Source: Corynebacterium sp. 21KM1197 | Lineage (GTDB): Bacteria; Actinomycetota; Actinomycetes; Mycobacteriales; Mycobacteriaceae | Direction of reading: 5' to 3' | NCBI RefSeq assembly: GCF_033783015.1 | Contig: NZ_CP123907.1 | Location: forward strand, 620,001-684,000 | DNA length: 64,000 nt | In this document: piece by piece, positions 10,205-20,213 of the stretch | Layout of the letters: every line of letters begins with the position of its first letter | Position numbering within the stretch: the stretch's first letter is position 1 | Translations under genes and position numbers: made by a program | Notes under the pieces: generated by a model | What the model was told of the DNA's origin: nothing | Seen by the model: only the letters and a program-made list of their open reading frames with translations | Databases searched by the model: none

Positions 10205-12278
10205 CCCAGCCGAGCAGCGGCACCGCGATGAGTAGCAGCAACCACAGCGACCACGGAACATCCCCGGCGGAGCCGCCTCGCGCCAGGAACTGAAGGATCA
10301 GGATGGCGGCGAACCCGGAGAATACCCCGATGACGGCGATGAGCAGGGATTGCATGGCCGCGATCCGGGAAAGCAGGCGCGGCGGGGCGCCGATGGCCCA
10401 CATGATGGAAAGATCCGCGCGCGTCTCGCCCACGGAGAGCACGGCGAGCAGGATCATCACCGCCAGGCAGGCGATCGAGAGCAGGGTGAGCGGGATGATG
10501 TAGTGCTCCCGGAGCCGGTGGAGGTGATCGGGGAAGAAGGAGACGTCGATGAGTTCCTGATTGGTGCGCCGAGCCGAGAACTCCTGGCGCATGGTGAGTT
10601 CCTGGGTGGGGAAGAAGAGGGCGCGATCCAGGTAGGTGCGCTGCCCCTCGCGCGGGGCGGTAATCTTCCCACCGAACTGGCTCTCCACCACCTCGCCGCG
10701 CTCCAGGGCGCGCTGGGCCTCGGCGATGCCCTCGGCGTCCAGGTCCGTGGTGGTGTAGCGCAGGTAATCGGGCAGGCGTGCGGGTTCGATGACCTGGGTG
10801 CTGTCATCGAGATCCCGGTACACGTACACCGGTGGAACCCCGCCGATGGCCTGGGAGAGCTCCTGAATCTCCTTTTCCACCGGGGCGCTATCGGCCAGGT
10901 ACGCCTTTGCCTGTGCGTTCACCACGGGCGTGGTGTGGCTTCCGTCCCCCTGAACGTACTGATAGGGGCTGCCCAGGGACATCGCGCCGATGACAAAGCT
11001 TAAGCCCAGGATCGCGGCGATCGCGGGGGCGGTGCGGTGTACCTGCCGGAACAGATCGCGCAGGGCCAGGCGCAGCGCCACCGGCCCCCGCGCGGCCCAC
11101 CGGGAGAGCAGCCACAGCAGCGCCGGGGTGCTGGTCACCGCGCCGATGCCAAAGATGCCGTACCCCATCACGGCCCAATCGGAGGCGGAGATGGCCAGCA
11201 GCAGCCCGAGCAGCAGGAGCACCGGGCCGAGGATCATGGGCCAGCGCCAGCGCAGGCGCGCCTCGGACTCCGAGCGCAGGCGCGCGGCCTGCACCGCCGG
11301 AATCACGGCGGCGGCCAGGGCGCAGAAGAGCGAGGAGACGATGGCCACGAGGATGATGTCAAAGGGAATGACAAAGCCCGTGATGAGGTAATCACCCAGG
11401 GCGGCGGTGAGGAAGAATCCCGCCACGCCGAGCGCGAGGCCGGAGACGATGCCCGCCGTGGCGATCATGAGCGCCTCCAGATAGAGCGCCCAGCGCAGTT
11501 GGGCGGGCACGGCACCGTTAATGCTCAGCAACCGCATGGAGTGGTACTGGCGGCGGGCCGCCACGGCGAAGATCGGGGAGATCATGGCCGCCAGCACGAT
11601 GAGGGCGAGCAACCCGAGGGTGACCAGGCTGGCGGCTTCAAAGGCGGTGGAACCGCTCAGAATATCCCACACGAGGGTGGAGGGCTCCGGCCCGTCCACC
11701 ATGACGGGGTGGGACTGGACGTCCGGGGTGCTGAGCTCCAGGTTGGGGTTGGGGCTGGACCACTCCACGTAGTCGGGAAAATCGGCGGAGACGATCTCCT
11801 CCATCGGCACGGAGAGCCGCAGGGCGGAGCCGTCCTCCTCGAGGCTCACGGCGAAGTCGCGCGGGGTCTCCTCCCAGGGGGCCTGAATCTCCACGGCATC
11901 GCCCTGCCCCACACCCAGGGCGTGGGCCATGTCCTCGGAGAGGTTGAGGGTATCCGCGCCGGTGGAGGAGTACACCACGTTCAGGTACGCCGTGGTATCC
12001 CCGGAGTGCACGGTGGCCAGGGTATAGGCCTTGACCATCAATTCCTCGTCGGGGAGCACCGCGCGGATCCGCTCCATATCGGTGCCGGTGCCCTCCTCCG
12101 CGAGTTCGATGCGGGAATGCTGATCGCCCAGGAAGTACGTGGAGCTGGTGTTCACAAAGCCCAGCAGCGTGACCAGGGCGATGGGCAGGGCGAAAAAGAG
12201 CACGGCCACCAGGGAGCGCCAGGGGTGCTTGGCGACGTCGCGCCGGGCGAGACGGGCGGGAACGGTTAAACTAGGCAT
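10149..12278 (-). CDS. ABC transporter permease, FtsX/MacB-like
   Basis: A 709-residue membrane protein with one N-terminal helix (residues 20-40), a large extracytoplasmic region and two groups of helices around residues 205-400 and 600-700. This is the layout of a duplicated FtsX-type permease. The start RRDVAKHPWRSLVAVLFFALPIALVTLLG is typical of actinobacterial members. It follows the ATPase gene, so together they form a MacB-like mechanotransmission ABC complex, perhaps for peptide or lipid efflux or envelope stress. The substrate is unknown. The 3' end overlaps the SpoU gene by 56 bases in convergent orientation. Confidence 0.85.
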   Translation of the reverse strand: MPSLTVPARLARRDVAKHPWRSLVAVLFFALPIALVTLLGFVNTSSTYFLGDQHSRIELAEEGTGTDMERIRAVLPDEELMVKAYTLATVHSGDTTAYLNVVYSSTGADTLNLSEDMAHALGVGQGDAVEIQAPWEETPRDFAVSLEEDGSALRLSVPMEEIVSADFPDYVEWSSPNPNLELSTPDVQSHPVMVDGPEPSTLVWDILSGSTAFEAASLVTLGLLALIVLAAMISPIFAVAARRQYHSMRLLSINGAVPAQLRWALYLEALMIATAGIVSGLALGVAGFFLTAALGDYLITGFVIPFDIILVAIVSSLFCALAAAVIPAVQAARLRSESEARLRWRWPMILGPVLLLLGLLLAISASDWAVMGYGIFGIGAVTSTPALLWLLSRWAARGPVALRLALRDLFRQVHRTAPAIAAILGLSFVIGAMSLGSPYQYVQGDGSHTTPVVNAQAKAYLADSAPVEKEIQELSQAIGGVPPVYVYRDLDDSTQVIEPARLPDYLRYTTTDLDAEGIAEAQRALERGEVVESQFGGKITAPREGQRTYLDRALFFPTQELTMRQEFSARRTNQELIDVSFFPDHLHRLREHYIIPLTLLSIACLAVMILLAVLSVGETRADLSIMWAIGAPPRLLSRIAAMQSLLIAVIGVFSGFAAILILQFLARGGSAGDVPWSLWLLLLIAVPLLGWASGGITAAASHRTRSRRR

Positions 12279-12281
12279 GAT

Positions 12282-12962
12282 TTACTCCTCTCCCACCACG
12301 GCGCCATCGCGCAGGTAGATCGTGCGATCCGCCCAGGCGGCAAAGCGCGGCTCGTGGGTGACCAGCAGGCACCCGGCCCCGGCCTCCACGCGGCTGCGGA
12401 TAATCCTCATTACGGCCTCGCCGGTGGCGGTGTCCAGGGCCCCGGTGGGTTCGTCGGCAAGCAGGAGCCTGCGTTCACCGATGAGCGCGCGGGCGATGGC
12501 GATGCGCTGAGCCTGCCCGCCGGAAATCTCGGCGGGGAAGCGATCCGCCAGGCTGGTCAGTTCCAGTTCCTCCAGCGCCGTCATGGCCTGCTCGCGGGCC
12601 TGCGTGCGCTTAGTGCCGCCGAGTTCCAAAGGCAGGGCGATGTTCTCCACGGCGGTGAGGGTGGGAATGAGGTTGAGTTCCTGAAAGACGTAGCCCACGT
12701 GTGTGCGGCGCAGCTGTGTGGCGGCGGTGGGGCTGAGGTCCGAGGTGTCCACCCCCTGAATGAGCACCCGGCCGGAGGTGGGAGCATCGAGCGTGCCCGC
12801 CACGTTGAGCAGGGTGGACTTGCCGGAACCGGAGCGGCCGGTGATGGCCACCAGTTCGCCCGGTTCCAGGGAGAGGGAAACGGAATCGAGGGCGGTGACG
12901 GTGGTGGGGCCGTCCTGGTGGAGTCGGGTGACGTTGTCCAGCGTGAGGGCGGTGGGGTTCAT
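12282..12962 (-). CDS. ABC transporter ATP-binding protein (MacB/LolD type)
   Basis: A 226-residue ATPase. Walker A GRSGSGKST is at about 42-50, the signature is ISGGQAQRIAIARAL, Walker B is LLLADEPTGALDTATG and the switch histidine is in LLVTHEPRFA. The EPTGALD sequence is characteristic of the MacB/LolD/FtsE group, which pair with FtsX-like permeases. The start codon overlaps the PadR stop (ATGA), and the permease starts three bases after its stop, so the three genes form one regulator-ATPase-permease operon. Confidence 0.93.
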   Translation of the reverse strand: MNPTALTLDNVTRLHQDGPTTVTALDSVSLSLEPGELVAITGRSGSGKSTLLNVAGTLDAPTSGRVLIQGVDTSDLSPTAATQLRRTHVGYVFQELNLIPTLTAVENIALPLELGGTKRTQAREQAMTALEELELTSLADRFPAEISGGQAQRIAIARALIGERRLLLADEPTGALDTATGEAVMRIIRSRVEAGAGCLLVTHEPRFAAWADRTIYLRDGAVVGEE

Positions 12963-13462
12963 TGCGGTTCTCCTTGAGTGGGGTGGGCCTCGATCAGATC
13001 AATCCAGCGCAGCTCGGCTTCGAGCTCCAGGATTTGGCGCTCGCATAGCAACCAACGCGCGCCGGGGGCAGCCTGGGCCTTGTCCCTGATGAGTTCGCGC
13101 AGGCGCTTCATGGTGGCTTGGCGTTGGGCATCGAGTATCTCGGTGAGGGAGACCTCTGGGTTGAGGGCGGCCATCGCTACCTTGATGACTAAGCCATCGC
13201 GTTCGTTGGGGGTCTTGTTTTCCGGCTGCTGCCACCAGCGGTGCAATTCGGTGCGTCCGGCGGGTGTGAGGGCATAGGCCTCGGGGGAGTCCCCGGTTTT
13301 TTCCACCAGGCCATCGCGCTCTAGGCGCTTGATGGTCTGGTACACCTGCCCCACATTGACGGGCCAGGTGCCGGCGGTGGAACTTTCAAAGGTGCTGCGC
13401 AGTTGCCCCACGGGGCGGGGGTGCTCGGCCAAGAGGCTGAGCAGGGCATTTCTTATGCTCAT
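12959..13462 (-). CDS. PadR-family transcriptional regulator
   Basis: A 167-residue protein. The N-terminal winged helix (residues 1-80) contains the PadR landmarks ALLSLLAEHPRPVGQLRSTFE, VNVGQVYQTIKRLERDGLVEKTG and YALTPAGRTELHRWW. The C-terminal part (95-167) is the helical dimerization domain of the Vir type. PadR regulators usually repress neighbouring transporter genes until a ligand binds. Here the gene is first in an operon with the ATPase and permease, and a strong tandem palindrome lies 18 bases upstream of its start, suggesting autoregulation. Confidence 0.92.
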   Translation of the reverse strand: MSIRNALLSLLAEHPRPVGQLRSTFESSTAGTWPVNVGQVYQTIKRLERDGLVEKTGDSPEAYALTPAGRTELHRWWQQPENKTPNERDGLVIKVAMAALNPEVSLTEILDAQRQATMKRLRELIRDKAQAAPGARWLLCERQILELEAELRWIDLIEAHPTQGEPQ

Positions 13463-13479
13463 AGGCTACCTCCTCGGTG

Positions 13480-13504
13480 CTTACCGAGTAAGTTACCGGG
13501 TAAC
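13480..13504 (-). promoter_or_regulatory. Tandem palindromic operator of the PadR-ABC operon
   Basis: Two 13-base inverted repeats sit side by side and share one base: CTTACCGAGTAAG (13480-13492) and GTTACCGGGTAAC (13492-13504). Both contain TTACCGnGTAA, with centres 12 bases apart, close to one helical turn. They are 18-42 bases upstream of the padR start codon, where the promoter should lie. This is the arrangement expected of an operator for cooperative binding of dimers. The assignment to PadR is inferred from position. Confidence 0.7.
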
Positions 13505-13549
13505 CTTGGGTTTGTCTAGGCCTCCTGGGAACTTTTTAAGAGCGGAGGG

Positions 13550-14347
13550 CTAGCGCCGGAACCTCCACCACGAGCGCAGGCGGCGGGTAATCCCCTCCGC
13601 CAGGCGGGCGAACTCGTCGCCCTCCTTGTGCCGCTCGTAGTCGTCATACTGCTTATTTGCCGGGCTCAGCCCCAATTTGGCCGTGGCGTCCGCCGCCCAT
13701 TCCTCCATGCTCATGCGGCTGCCGCTGGGCTCGTCCACCCGGGGTTCCGGGCGTCCGTCGATGGCAAAGCCCGCCACCTGAATATCCGGCCCCTCGGGGG
13801 AGACGTTTACCCCCAACCACGAGCGCTGCGCCTCGCGGGCCAGATCCGCCGGGATGAAGGGTAGGGCTATGCCGCCGGGTTGGTCGGCGCGTTCGCCCGC
13901 CCAATAAGGCCCCTCAAAGGCCTCGGGCAGGCCAATATCCTCGAATAACTCCTCGCGCCGGGCGCCCAGGCTGCGCTGCAACGTCCCCTCGTGCCAGTGG
14001 GCAAAGGCACCAAAGTCCCCCTCGCCGGCGCTAATGGCGTACACATCGCGCGCCGGAATGGAGGTGCGCAGGGAAGCGTCCAGCCGGGAGAGCCGAGAGG
14101 CATCCTCCACCAGCGTGTGCACCAGCGCCACCCCGGGAAAGGCCGCGATGTAGAACTCCCCGCGCGAGGCGGGGGCCGAGCGATTAAAGGGAAACTGGCC
14201 AATCGGCGTGACTGGCCAAGAGGGATTGAGCTGGGCCAGGTACTTCCGGCCAAAGCCGCGATCGGCGCGCGGCTCCCCCGCGAGCACCGAGGCGGGATCG
14301 GGAGCGGAGACGAACCACAGGGTCACCGGCTTTTCATACATGCTCAT
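13550..14347 (-). CDS. Conserved actinobacterial protein, possibly DUF6928 family
   Basis: A 265-residue soluble protein without signal peptide or transmembrane segments. Visible blocks are PVTLWFVSAPDPASVLAGEP, FYIAAFPGVALVHTLVED and RSWLGVNVSPEGPDIQVAGFAIDG. I think it belongs to the DUF6928 family, but I am not certain. Its start codon overlaps the sepH stop (ATGA), so it is translationally coupled to the septation gene. The coupling suggests shared expression but not a function. Confidence 0.55.
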   Translation of the reverse strand: MSMYEKPVTLWFVSAPDPASVLAGEPRADRGFGRKYLAQLNPSWPVTPIGQFPFNRSAPASRGEFYIAAFPGVALVHTLVEDASRLSRLDASLRTSIPARDVYAISAGEGDFGAFAHWHEGTLQRSLGARREELFEDIGLPEAFEGPYWAGERADQPGGIALPFIPADLAREAQRSWLGVNVSPEGPDIQVAGFAIDGRPEPRVDEPSGSRMSMEEWAADATAKLGLSPANKQYDDYERHKEGDEFARLAEGITRRLRSWWRFRR

Positions 14348-15051
14348 GACCGGGGGCGCTTGGTGTTCGTGCGCACGCCCAGCAGCACGTCCTCCCAGTG
14401 CGGGGTGACGGCCTTGCGGCGCTTCTTTGCCGGTGCGGGCGGTTCTTCCTCCGGCTCATTCACCACGGGGGCGGGTTCCTCCGCCACCGGGGTCAGGCGC
14501 GGGGGACTCATCAACTCCGAGGCCAGGGGATTGCGCGCCACGGTGGTGGCCGAGGAGGTGGTGTGATTTTGCAGCGTCCACTCCGCGCGGTGCTCGCCCC
14601 AGGTCACCACCACCACCCACTGCCCGGCGGCCTCACGGTGGGCGTCCCAGGTGCTGGTGGAAAGGTCCTCGCCGCGCGCGGCCAGGGCCGTGGCCAACAC
14701 CTCCCAGAGGCTCAGGCGTGCCGGGCCGTCCTCGCGCACGGGGTGGGAGTTCTTGGCCAGCTCCGCGATCCGTGCGCGTTCCAGCAGCACCGGGTGGGCG
14801 TAGGGTTCCACGCGGGCCTCGGTAACGCCCATCTGCTCCGCCACCTGGGCGATGGTGGCCCCGCCGCGAATCCGATCCTGAATATCGCGGGGGCGCAGGG
14901 GGAGCGCGCGGGTCTCGCCCTTGTCCTCGGTGGATTTGAGCATGGCACGCACCTCATCGACGGCGAGGCTGAAGCGTTCCCCCTCCGGGGACTCGCTTAG
15001 CACCAGGGTGGTGCCCGTGGATTCGCTGCGGACAAGGTGCAGCTCGCGCAT
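14344..15051 (-). CDS. sepH: Septation protein SepH (DUF3071)
   Basis: A 235-residue protein. The frame is open ten codons further upstream, but the ATG at 15051 has a GGAGG site four bases away and gives the family N-terminus MRELHLVRSESTGTTLVLSE. The DUF3071 domain covers about residues 1-165 and contains a helix-turn-helix-like segment (RDIQDRIRGGATIAQVAEQMGV). A Pro/Glu/Lys-rich C-terminal tail follows, ending near TPHWEDVLLGVRTNTKRP. SepH was described in Streptomyces and mycobacteria as an FtsZ-binding activator of cell division. Its place next to serC agrees with M. tuberculosis Rv0883c. Confidence 0.85.
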   Translation of the reverse strand: MRELHLVRSESTGTTLVLSESPEGERFSLAVDEVRAMLKSTEDKGETRALPLRPRDIQDRIRGGATIAQVAEQMGVTEARVEPYAHPVLLERARIAELAKNSHPVREDGPARLSLWEVLATALAARGEDLSTSTWDAHREAAGQWVVVVTWGEHRAEWTLQNHTTSSATTVARNPLASELMSPPRLTPVAEEPAPVVNEPEEEPPAPAKKRRKAVTPHWEDVLLGVRTNTKRPRS

Positions 15052-15092
15052 CTGGCCTCCTTGGGATGAAGTGCTCACCACACCACTGTAAC

Positions 15093-16264
<1,172 letters not shown>

Positions 16265-16358
16265 GGGTCTGTTACCCAGTGTAAGGGGGCACCCATCGCC
16301 CCAAACTTGATATGAGTGTACGGTTTAGATTGTCCAAGTAATCGAGAAAGGGATAACT

Positions 16359-17654
16359 GTGGCTACTGACAGCAATGACAAGGCCGTCCTTCACTACCCC
16401 GGTGGTGAATTTGAAATGAACATCAAGCCCGCCACCGAGGGCAACTCCGGCATTGAGCTGGGCAAGATGCTCTCCGAGACGGGCTACGTCACCTTCGATC
16501 CCGGTTACGTGAGCACTGGCTCCACCGAATCCAAGATTACGTACATCGACGGCGATCAGGGCGTGCTGCGCTACCGCGGCTACGACATCGCCGACCTCGC
16601 TCAAAACGCCACCTTCAACGAGGTCTCCTACCTCCTCATCAAGGGCGAGCTGCCCACCGCCGAGGAACTAAGCAAGTTCAACGACGAGATCCGCCACCAC
16701 ACCCTGCTGGACGAGGACTTCAAGGCGCAGTTCCGGGTATTCCCGCGCAACGCGCACCCGATGTCCGTGCTGGCCTCCTCCGTGAACATCCTCTCCACCT
16801 ACTACCAGGATCAGCTCGACCCGCTGGACGAGGAGCAGCTGGACAAGGCCACCGTGCGCCTGATGGCCAAGGTGCCCATGCTGGCCGCCTACGCCTACCG
16901 CGCCTCCAAGGGTGTTCCTTACCTCTACCCGGATAACTCCCTGAACGCGCGCGAGAACTTCCTGCGCATGATGTTCGGCTACCCCACCGAGCCCTACGAG
17001 GTAGACCCGGTGATGGTCAAGGCCCTGGATAAACTCCTGATCCTCCACGCCGACCACGAGCAGAACTGCTCCACCTCCACCGTGCGCATGATCGGCTCCG
17101 CCCAGGCCAACATGTTCGTCTCCATCGCCGGCGGCATCAACGCCCTGTCCGGCCCGCTGCACGGCGGCGCCAACCAGGCCGTGCTGGAGATGCTGGAGGA
17201 CATCCAGAACAACCACGGCGGCGACGCCACGGACTTCATGAACCGCGTGAAGAACAAGGAAAAGGGCATCCGCCTGATGGGCTTCGGCCACCGCGTGTAC
17301 AAGAACTACGACCCGCGCGCGGCCATCGTCAAGGAGACCGCGCACGAGGTGCTGGAGCACCTGGGTGGCGATCACCTGCTCGACCTCGCCATGAAGCTGG
17401 AGGAGATCGCGCTCAGCGACGACTACTTCATCTCCCGCAAGCTCTACCCGAACGTAGACTTCTACACCGGCCTGATCTACCGCGCCATGGGCTTCCCCAC
17501 GGACTTCTTCACCGTGCTCTTTGCCATCGGCCGCCTGCCCGGCTGGATCGCCCACTACCGCGAGCAGCTTGAGATGAACACCAAGATCAACCGCCCGCGC
17601 CAGATCTACACCGGCGAGACGCTGCGCACCGTCACCCCGCGCGAATCCCGCTAG
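16359..17654 (+). CDS. gltA: Citrate synthase
   Basis: A 431-residue type II (hexameric-type) citrate synthase condensing oxaloacetate and acetyl-CoA in the TCA cycle. Landmarks: ILHADHEQNCSTSTVRMIGS (first catalytic His region), GPLHGGANQAVLEML (second His) and MGFGHRVYKNYDPRA (third His region). The start codon is GTG, supported by a GAAAGGG site upstream and the family N-terminus MATDSNDKAVLHYPGGEFEM. Codon choice is strongly biased to C-ending codons, as expected for high expression. It is followed by a complex terminator and then fkpA. Confidence 0.97.
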   Translation: MATDSNDKAVLHYPGGEFEMNIKPATEGNSGIELGKMLSETGYVTFDPGYVSTGSTESKITYIDGDQGVLRYRGYDIADLAQNATFNEVSYLLIKGELPTAEELSKFNDEIRHHTLLDEDFKAQFRVFPRNAHPMSVLASSVNILSTYYQDQLDPLDEEQLDKATVRLMAKVPMLAAYAYRASKGVPYLYPDNSLNARENFLRMMFGYPTEPYEVDPVMVKALDKLLILHADHEQNCSTSTVRMIGSAQANMFVSIAGGINALSGPLHGGANQAVLEMLEDIQNNHGGDATDFMNRVKNKEKGIRLMGFGHRVYKNYDPRAAIVKETAHEVLEHLGGDHLLDLAMKLEEIALSDDYFISRKLYPNVDFYTGLIYRAMGFPTDFFTVLFAIGRLPGWIAHYREQLEMNTKINRPRQIYTGETLRTVTPRESR

Positions 17655-17664
17655 GAGTGGCGCG

Positions 17665-17721
17665 AGGGCCGAGGAGCCTAGTAACCATTTATAATGGTTT
17701 CCATGGCTTCTCGGCCCTTTT
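17665..17721 (+). terminator. Two-tier terminator after gltA
   Basis: An outer stem pairs AGGGCCGAGGAGCC (17665-17678) with GGCTTCTCGGCCCT (17705-17718), with one mismatch. It encloses a smaller hairpin AACCATT-TAT-AATGGTT (17683-17699). The outer stem is followed by TTT. It lies 11 bases after the gltA stop. Confidence 0.8.
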
Positions 17722-17775
17722 GCGTATGAATGGGCTGTGAGTTCCTGTACCCAATACCAAGGAGACTTTTATCCA

Positions 17776-18135
17776 ATGGAAAAGCCGCAGATCGACGTCC
17801 CGGCTGGCCCTGCCCCCGAGACCCTTCACATCGAGGACCTGGTGGTGGGAGAGGGCGCGGAGGCTCAGCCCGGCGGCACCGTGGAAGTCCACTACGTAGG
17901 CGTGGACTTTGAAACGGGGCAGGAGTTTGACTCCTCCTGGGACCGCAAGCAGAGCATCGAGTTCTCCCTCGACCGGCTCATCGCCGGCTGGCAGGAGGGG
18001 ATCCCCGGCATGAAGGTGGGCGGGCGTCGCCTGCTGGTGTGCCCCCCGGAGCAGGCCTACGGCCCCGCCGGCGGCGGGCACCCCCTCTCCGGCCGCACCC
18101 TGGTCTTTGTGATCGACCTGCTTAAGGCTGAATAA
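17776..18135 (+). CDS. fkpA: FKBP-type peptidyl-prolyl isomerase
   Basis: A single-domain FKBP of 119 residues. Core motifs are VEVHYVGVDFETGQEFDSSW, IEFSLDRLIAGWQEGIPGMKVGGRRLLVCPPEQAYG and TLVFVIDLL. The frame is open from 17737, but the ATG at 17776 has an AAGGAG site and gives the normal FkpA start MEKPQIDVPAG. No signal peptide, so cytoplasmic; it catalyses proline cis-trans isomerization. The position after gltA is conserved in C. glutamicum. The 3' end overlaps the convergent DUF1906 gene by 14 bases. Confidence 0.93.
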   Translation: MEKPQIDVPAGPAPETLHIEDLVVGEGAEAQPGGTVEVHYVGVDFETGQEFDSSWDRKQSIEFSLDRLIAGWQEGIPGMKVGGRRLLVCPPEQAYGPAGGGHPLSGRTLVFVIDLLKAE

Positions 18136-18817
18136 GCGGAGCGCGCCACTGACCCCAATCGGTGGCGTACACGTTATTGACGTCCACGGTCACTCCCTCG
18201 ATCGTGGACTGCCACCCCGCCACCTGATGAATGGTGGCCCTGGGGTGGATTTTTCCGTTTGAGCCCCAATCGTGCTGCCAGAAGAACTCCCCCAGGCCAT
18301 CGGCCAGGCACCACTCGATCGTGGGATAGTTGGCGTACACGCCCAGCCGGTAGCCTCCCGCCTCAAGCGCGGCCTTGGCGGCGGCGAGGTAGGGGAGAAC
18401 GAGGCGCTCGTACTCGGCGCGGGAGGGGTTATCGTCGATAGCCATGTAGATGGGGCGATTCCGGGGGCCGCCGGCGGCGGCATGGAAGGCGATGGCCTGG
18501 GGAACGTGCTCCGCCGCGCCGAGCGCACCACCGCGCCAGTCCGCCGTCTGCGCCTTGCCGTACTGATACACGCTCGCGGTATCCAGGTGCTGCGTCTCCG
18601 CGAGGGTGACCGGCTTGGCCTTCATCCAGGCCTCCCGTGGGCGCGAAACGTAGCGCACCGCGCCGACGTGTCCGGCATTTTTAATGGCCTCGGCGCTAGG
18701 AACCCCGGCGGAGAAATCCACCACGGTGCGGTGCGGGGTGGCGGCCAGGGCGCTGGCGCCCGCCAGGGCCACGCCCGCGCCTTTGAACAGAGTACGACGG
18801 TTCACGGCTTTCTGCAT
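18122..18817 (-). CDS. Tat-exported DUF1906 glycoside-hydrolase-like protein
   Basis: A 231-residue protein from the ATG at 18817. The N-terminus [26 protein letters not shown] carries a twin-arginine motif (NRRTLFKG) and a hydrophobic stretch, so it is probably exported folded by the Tat system. The mature part has [52 protein letters not shown] and [11 protein letters not shown], the TIM-barrel pattern of the DUF1906 family (Rv2525c-like). That family resembles GH25-type enzymes and is linked to cell-wall metabolism. Its catalytic activity has not been established. Convergent with fkpA and divergent from thyA. Confidence 0.88.
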   Translation of the reverse strand: MQKAVNRRTLFKGAGVALAGASALAATPHRTVVDFSAGVPSAEAIKNAGHVGAVRYVSRPREAWMKAKPVTLAETQHLDTASVYQYGKAQTADWRGGALGAAEHVPQAIAFHAAAGGPRNRPIYMAIDDNPSRAEYERLVLPYLAAAKAALEAGGYRLGVYANYPTIEWCLADGLGEFFWQHDWGSNGKIHPRATIHQVAGWQSTIEGVTVDVNNVYATDWGQWRAPLIQP

Positions 18818-18857
18818 GGGTATAACTCTAACCGGAACCGGGGTAGGCTTGAGCGCC

Positions 18858-19658
18858 ATGACGATCTCCACCCCCTACGAGGACCTGCTGCGCCGCATCA
18901 TGGCGGAGGGTACTGATAAGGGCGACCGCACGGGAACCGGAACCACCAGCCTCTTCGGCGCCCAACTGCGCTACAACCTCGCTGACTCCTTTCCGCTGCT
19001 GACCACTAAGAAGGTGTACTTCAAAGCCGTGGTGGGGGAACTGCTGTGGTTTCTACGGGGAGACTCCAACGTGCGCTGGCTCCAAGAACACGGCATCCGC
19101 ATCTGGAACGAGTGGGCGGATAAGGACGGCGAACTGGGCCCCGTTTACGGAGTGCAGTGGCGCAGCTGGCCCACCCCCGGCGGCGGCCACATCGACCAGA
19201 TCTCCCGGGCGCTGGAGACGCTCAAAACCAACCCGGATTCCCGCCGCAACGTGGTCTCCGCCTGGAACGTGGCGGAACTAGAAAACATGGCCTTGCCGCC
19301 CTGCCACCTGTTCTTCCAGCTCTACGTGGCCGAGGGAAAACTGAGCTGCCAGCTCTACCAGCGCTCGGCGGACATGTTCTTAGGGGTGCCCTTTAACATC
19401 GCCTCCTACTCCTTGCTCACCCACATGTTCGCCCAGCAGGCGGGCCTGGACGTGGGCGAGTTCATCTGGACGGGCGGGGACTGCCACGTTTATAACAATC
19501 ACCGTGAGCAGGTGGCCCAGCAACTAGAGCGCGAGCCGCGCCCCTACCCGCAGCTGCGCCTCCGCAAGGCCGCCTCCCTATTTGACTACGACTTCTCCGA
19601 CATCGAGGTGGTGGGCTACGATCCCCACCCCATGATCAGCGCGCAGGTGTCCGTGTGA
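18858..19658 (+). CDS. thyA: Thymidylate synthase
   Basis: A 266-residue ThyA. The ATG at 18858 gives the standard N-terminus [29 protein letters not shown]. The catalytic cysteine lies in [13 protein letters not shown]; folate and dUMP binding regions ([34 protein letters not shown]) are intact. It methylates dUMP with 5,10-methylene-THF, yielding dihydrofolate, which the next gene recycles. The stop overlaps the folA start (TGATG). Confidence 0.96.
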   Translation: MTISTPYEDLLRRIMAEGTDKGDRTGTGTTSLFGAQLRYNLADSFPLLTTKKVYFKAVVGELLWFLRGDSNVRWLQEHGIRIWNEWADKDGELGPVYGVQWRSWPTPGGGHIDQISRALETLKTNPDSRRNVVSAWNVAELENMALPPCHLFFQLYVAEGKLSCQLYQRSADMFLGVPFNIASYSLLTHMFAQQAGLDVGEFIWTGGDCHVYNNHREQVAQQLEREPRPYPQLRLRKAASLFDYDFSDIEVVGYDPHPMISAQVSV

Positions 19659-20113
19659 TGCTCGGAGCGATCTGGGCCCAGGATCGGGAGGGCGTGATCG
19701 GTGACGGCCGTGGCATGCCCTGGCACCTCCCGGAGGATCTGCGGCACTTCAAGGAGGTCACCCTGGGTGCGCCCGTCATCATGGGGCGGCGCACCTGGGA
19801 ATCGCTCCCCATCAAGCCGCTGCCGGGACGGGAGAACATCGTGCTCTCTAGCCGAGCGGCGGGGGAGTGGTCGCGCGGGGCGCGGGTGGCCACGGAGATC
19901 CCGGGGAAGGGCTGGATCATCGGCGGTGGGGAGATCTACGCCGCCACCATCGGGGAGGTGGACGTGGTGGAGGTGACGCTGGTGGACACGCGGGCACAGG
20001 TGGACACTCCGGTGTACGCGCCCGCCGTGCCCGTAAACATGGTGCGGGTGAGCGATTCGGGGTGGCAGGGCGATGGTCTGCGGTACCGGTTTCTGAGGTA
20101 CGAGCGCCCATAG
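19658..20113 (+). CDS. folA: Dihydrofolate reductase
   Basis: A 151-residue DHFR: LGAIWAQDREGVIGDGRGMPWHLPEDLRHFKEVTLG, VIMGRRTWESLP, NIVLSSR and GWIIGGGEIYAA cover the folate site (acidic residue in LPEDLRHF) and the NADPH motifs. The ATG at 19658 overlaps the thyA stop, so the two enzymes of the thymidylate cycle are translationally coupled. A tRNA-Arg gene follows 17 bases after the stop; folA is the last core gene before the accessory island. Confidence 0.95.
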   Translation: MLGAIWAQDREGVIGDGRGMPWHLPEDLRHFKEVTLGAPVIMGRRTWESLPIKPLPGRENIVLSSRAAGEWSRGARVATEIPGKGWIIGGGEIYAATIGEVDVVEVTLVDTRAQVDTPVYAPAVPVNMVRVSDSGWQGDGLRYRFLRYERP

Positions 20114-20130
20114 AGTAAGCTGCCTAGCAG

Positions 20131-20206
20131 GCCCCAGTAGCTCAGTGGATAGAGCACCGCTCTCCTAAAGCGGGTGTCGGAGGTTCGAATCCTCTCTGGG
20201 GCACCA
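20131..20206 (+). tRNA. tRNA-Arg (anticodon CCT)
   Basis: A 76-base cloverleaf with encoded CCA. The acceptor stem pairs GCCCCAG with CTGGGGC; the anticodon stem CCGCT/AGCGG encloses the loop CTCCTAA, giving anticodon CCT (reads AGG); the T arm contains GGTTCGAATCC. Eight bases after its 3' end the accessory island begins. tRNA 3' ends are common integration sites. Confidence 0.95.
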
Positions 20207-20213
20207 AAATAGC

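Noticed and set aside
16668-17555. Minus-strand frame of 295 codons over gltA
   Set aside because: It is Val/Gly/His/Glu-rich antisense of highly codon-biased citrate synthase and contains no recognizable domain.
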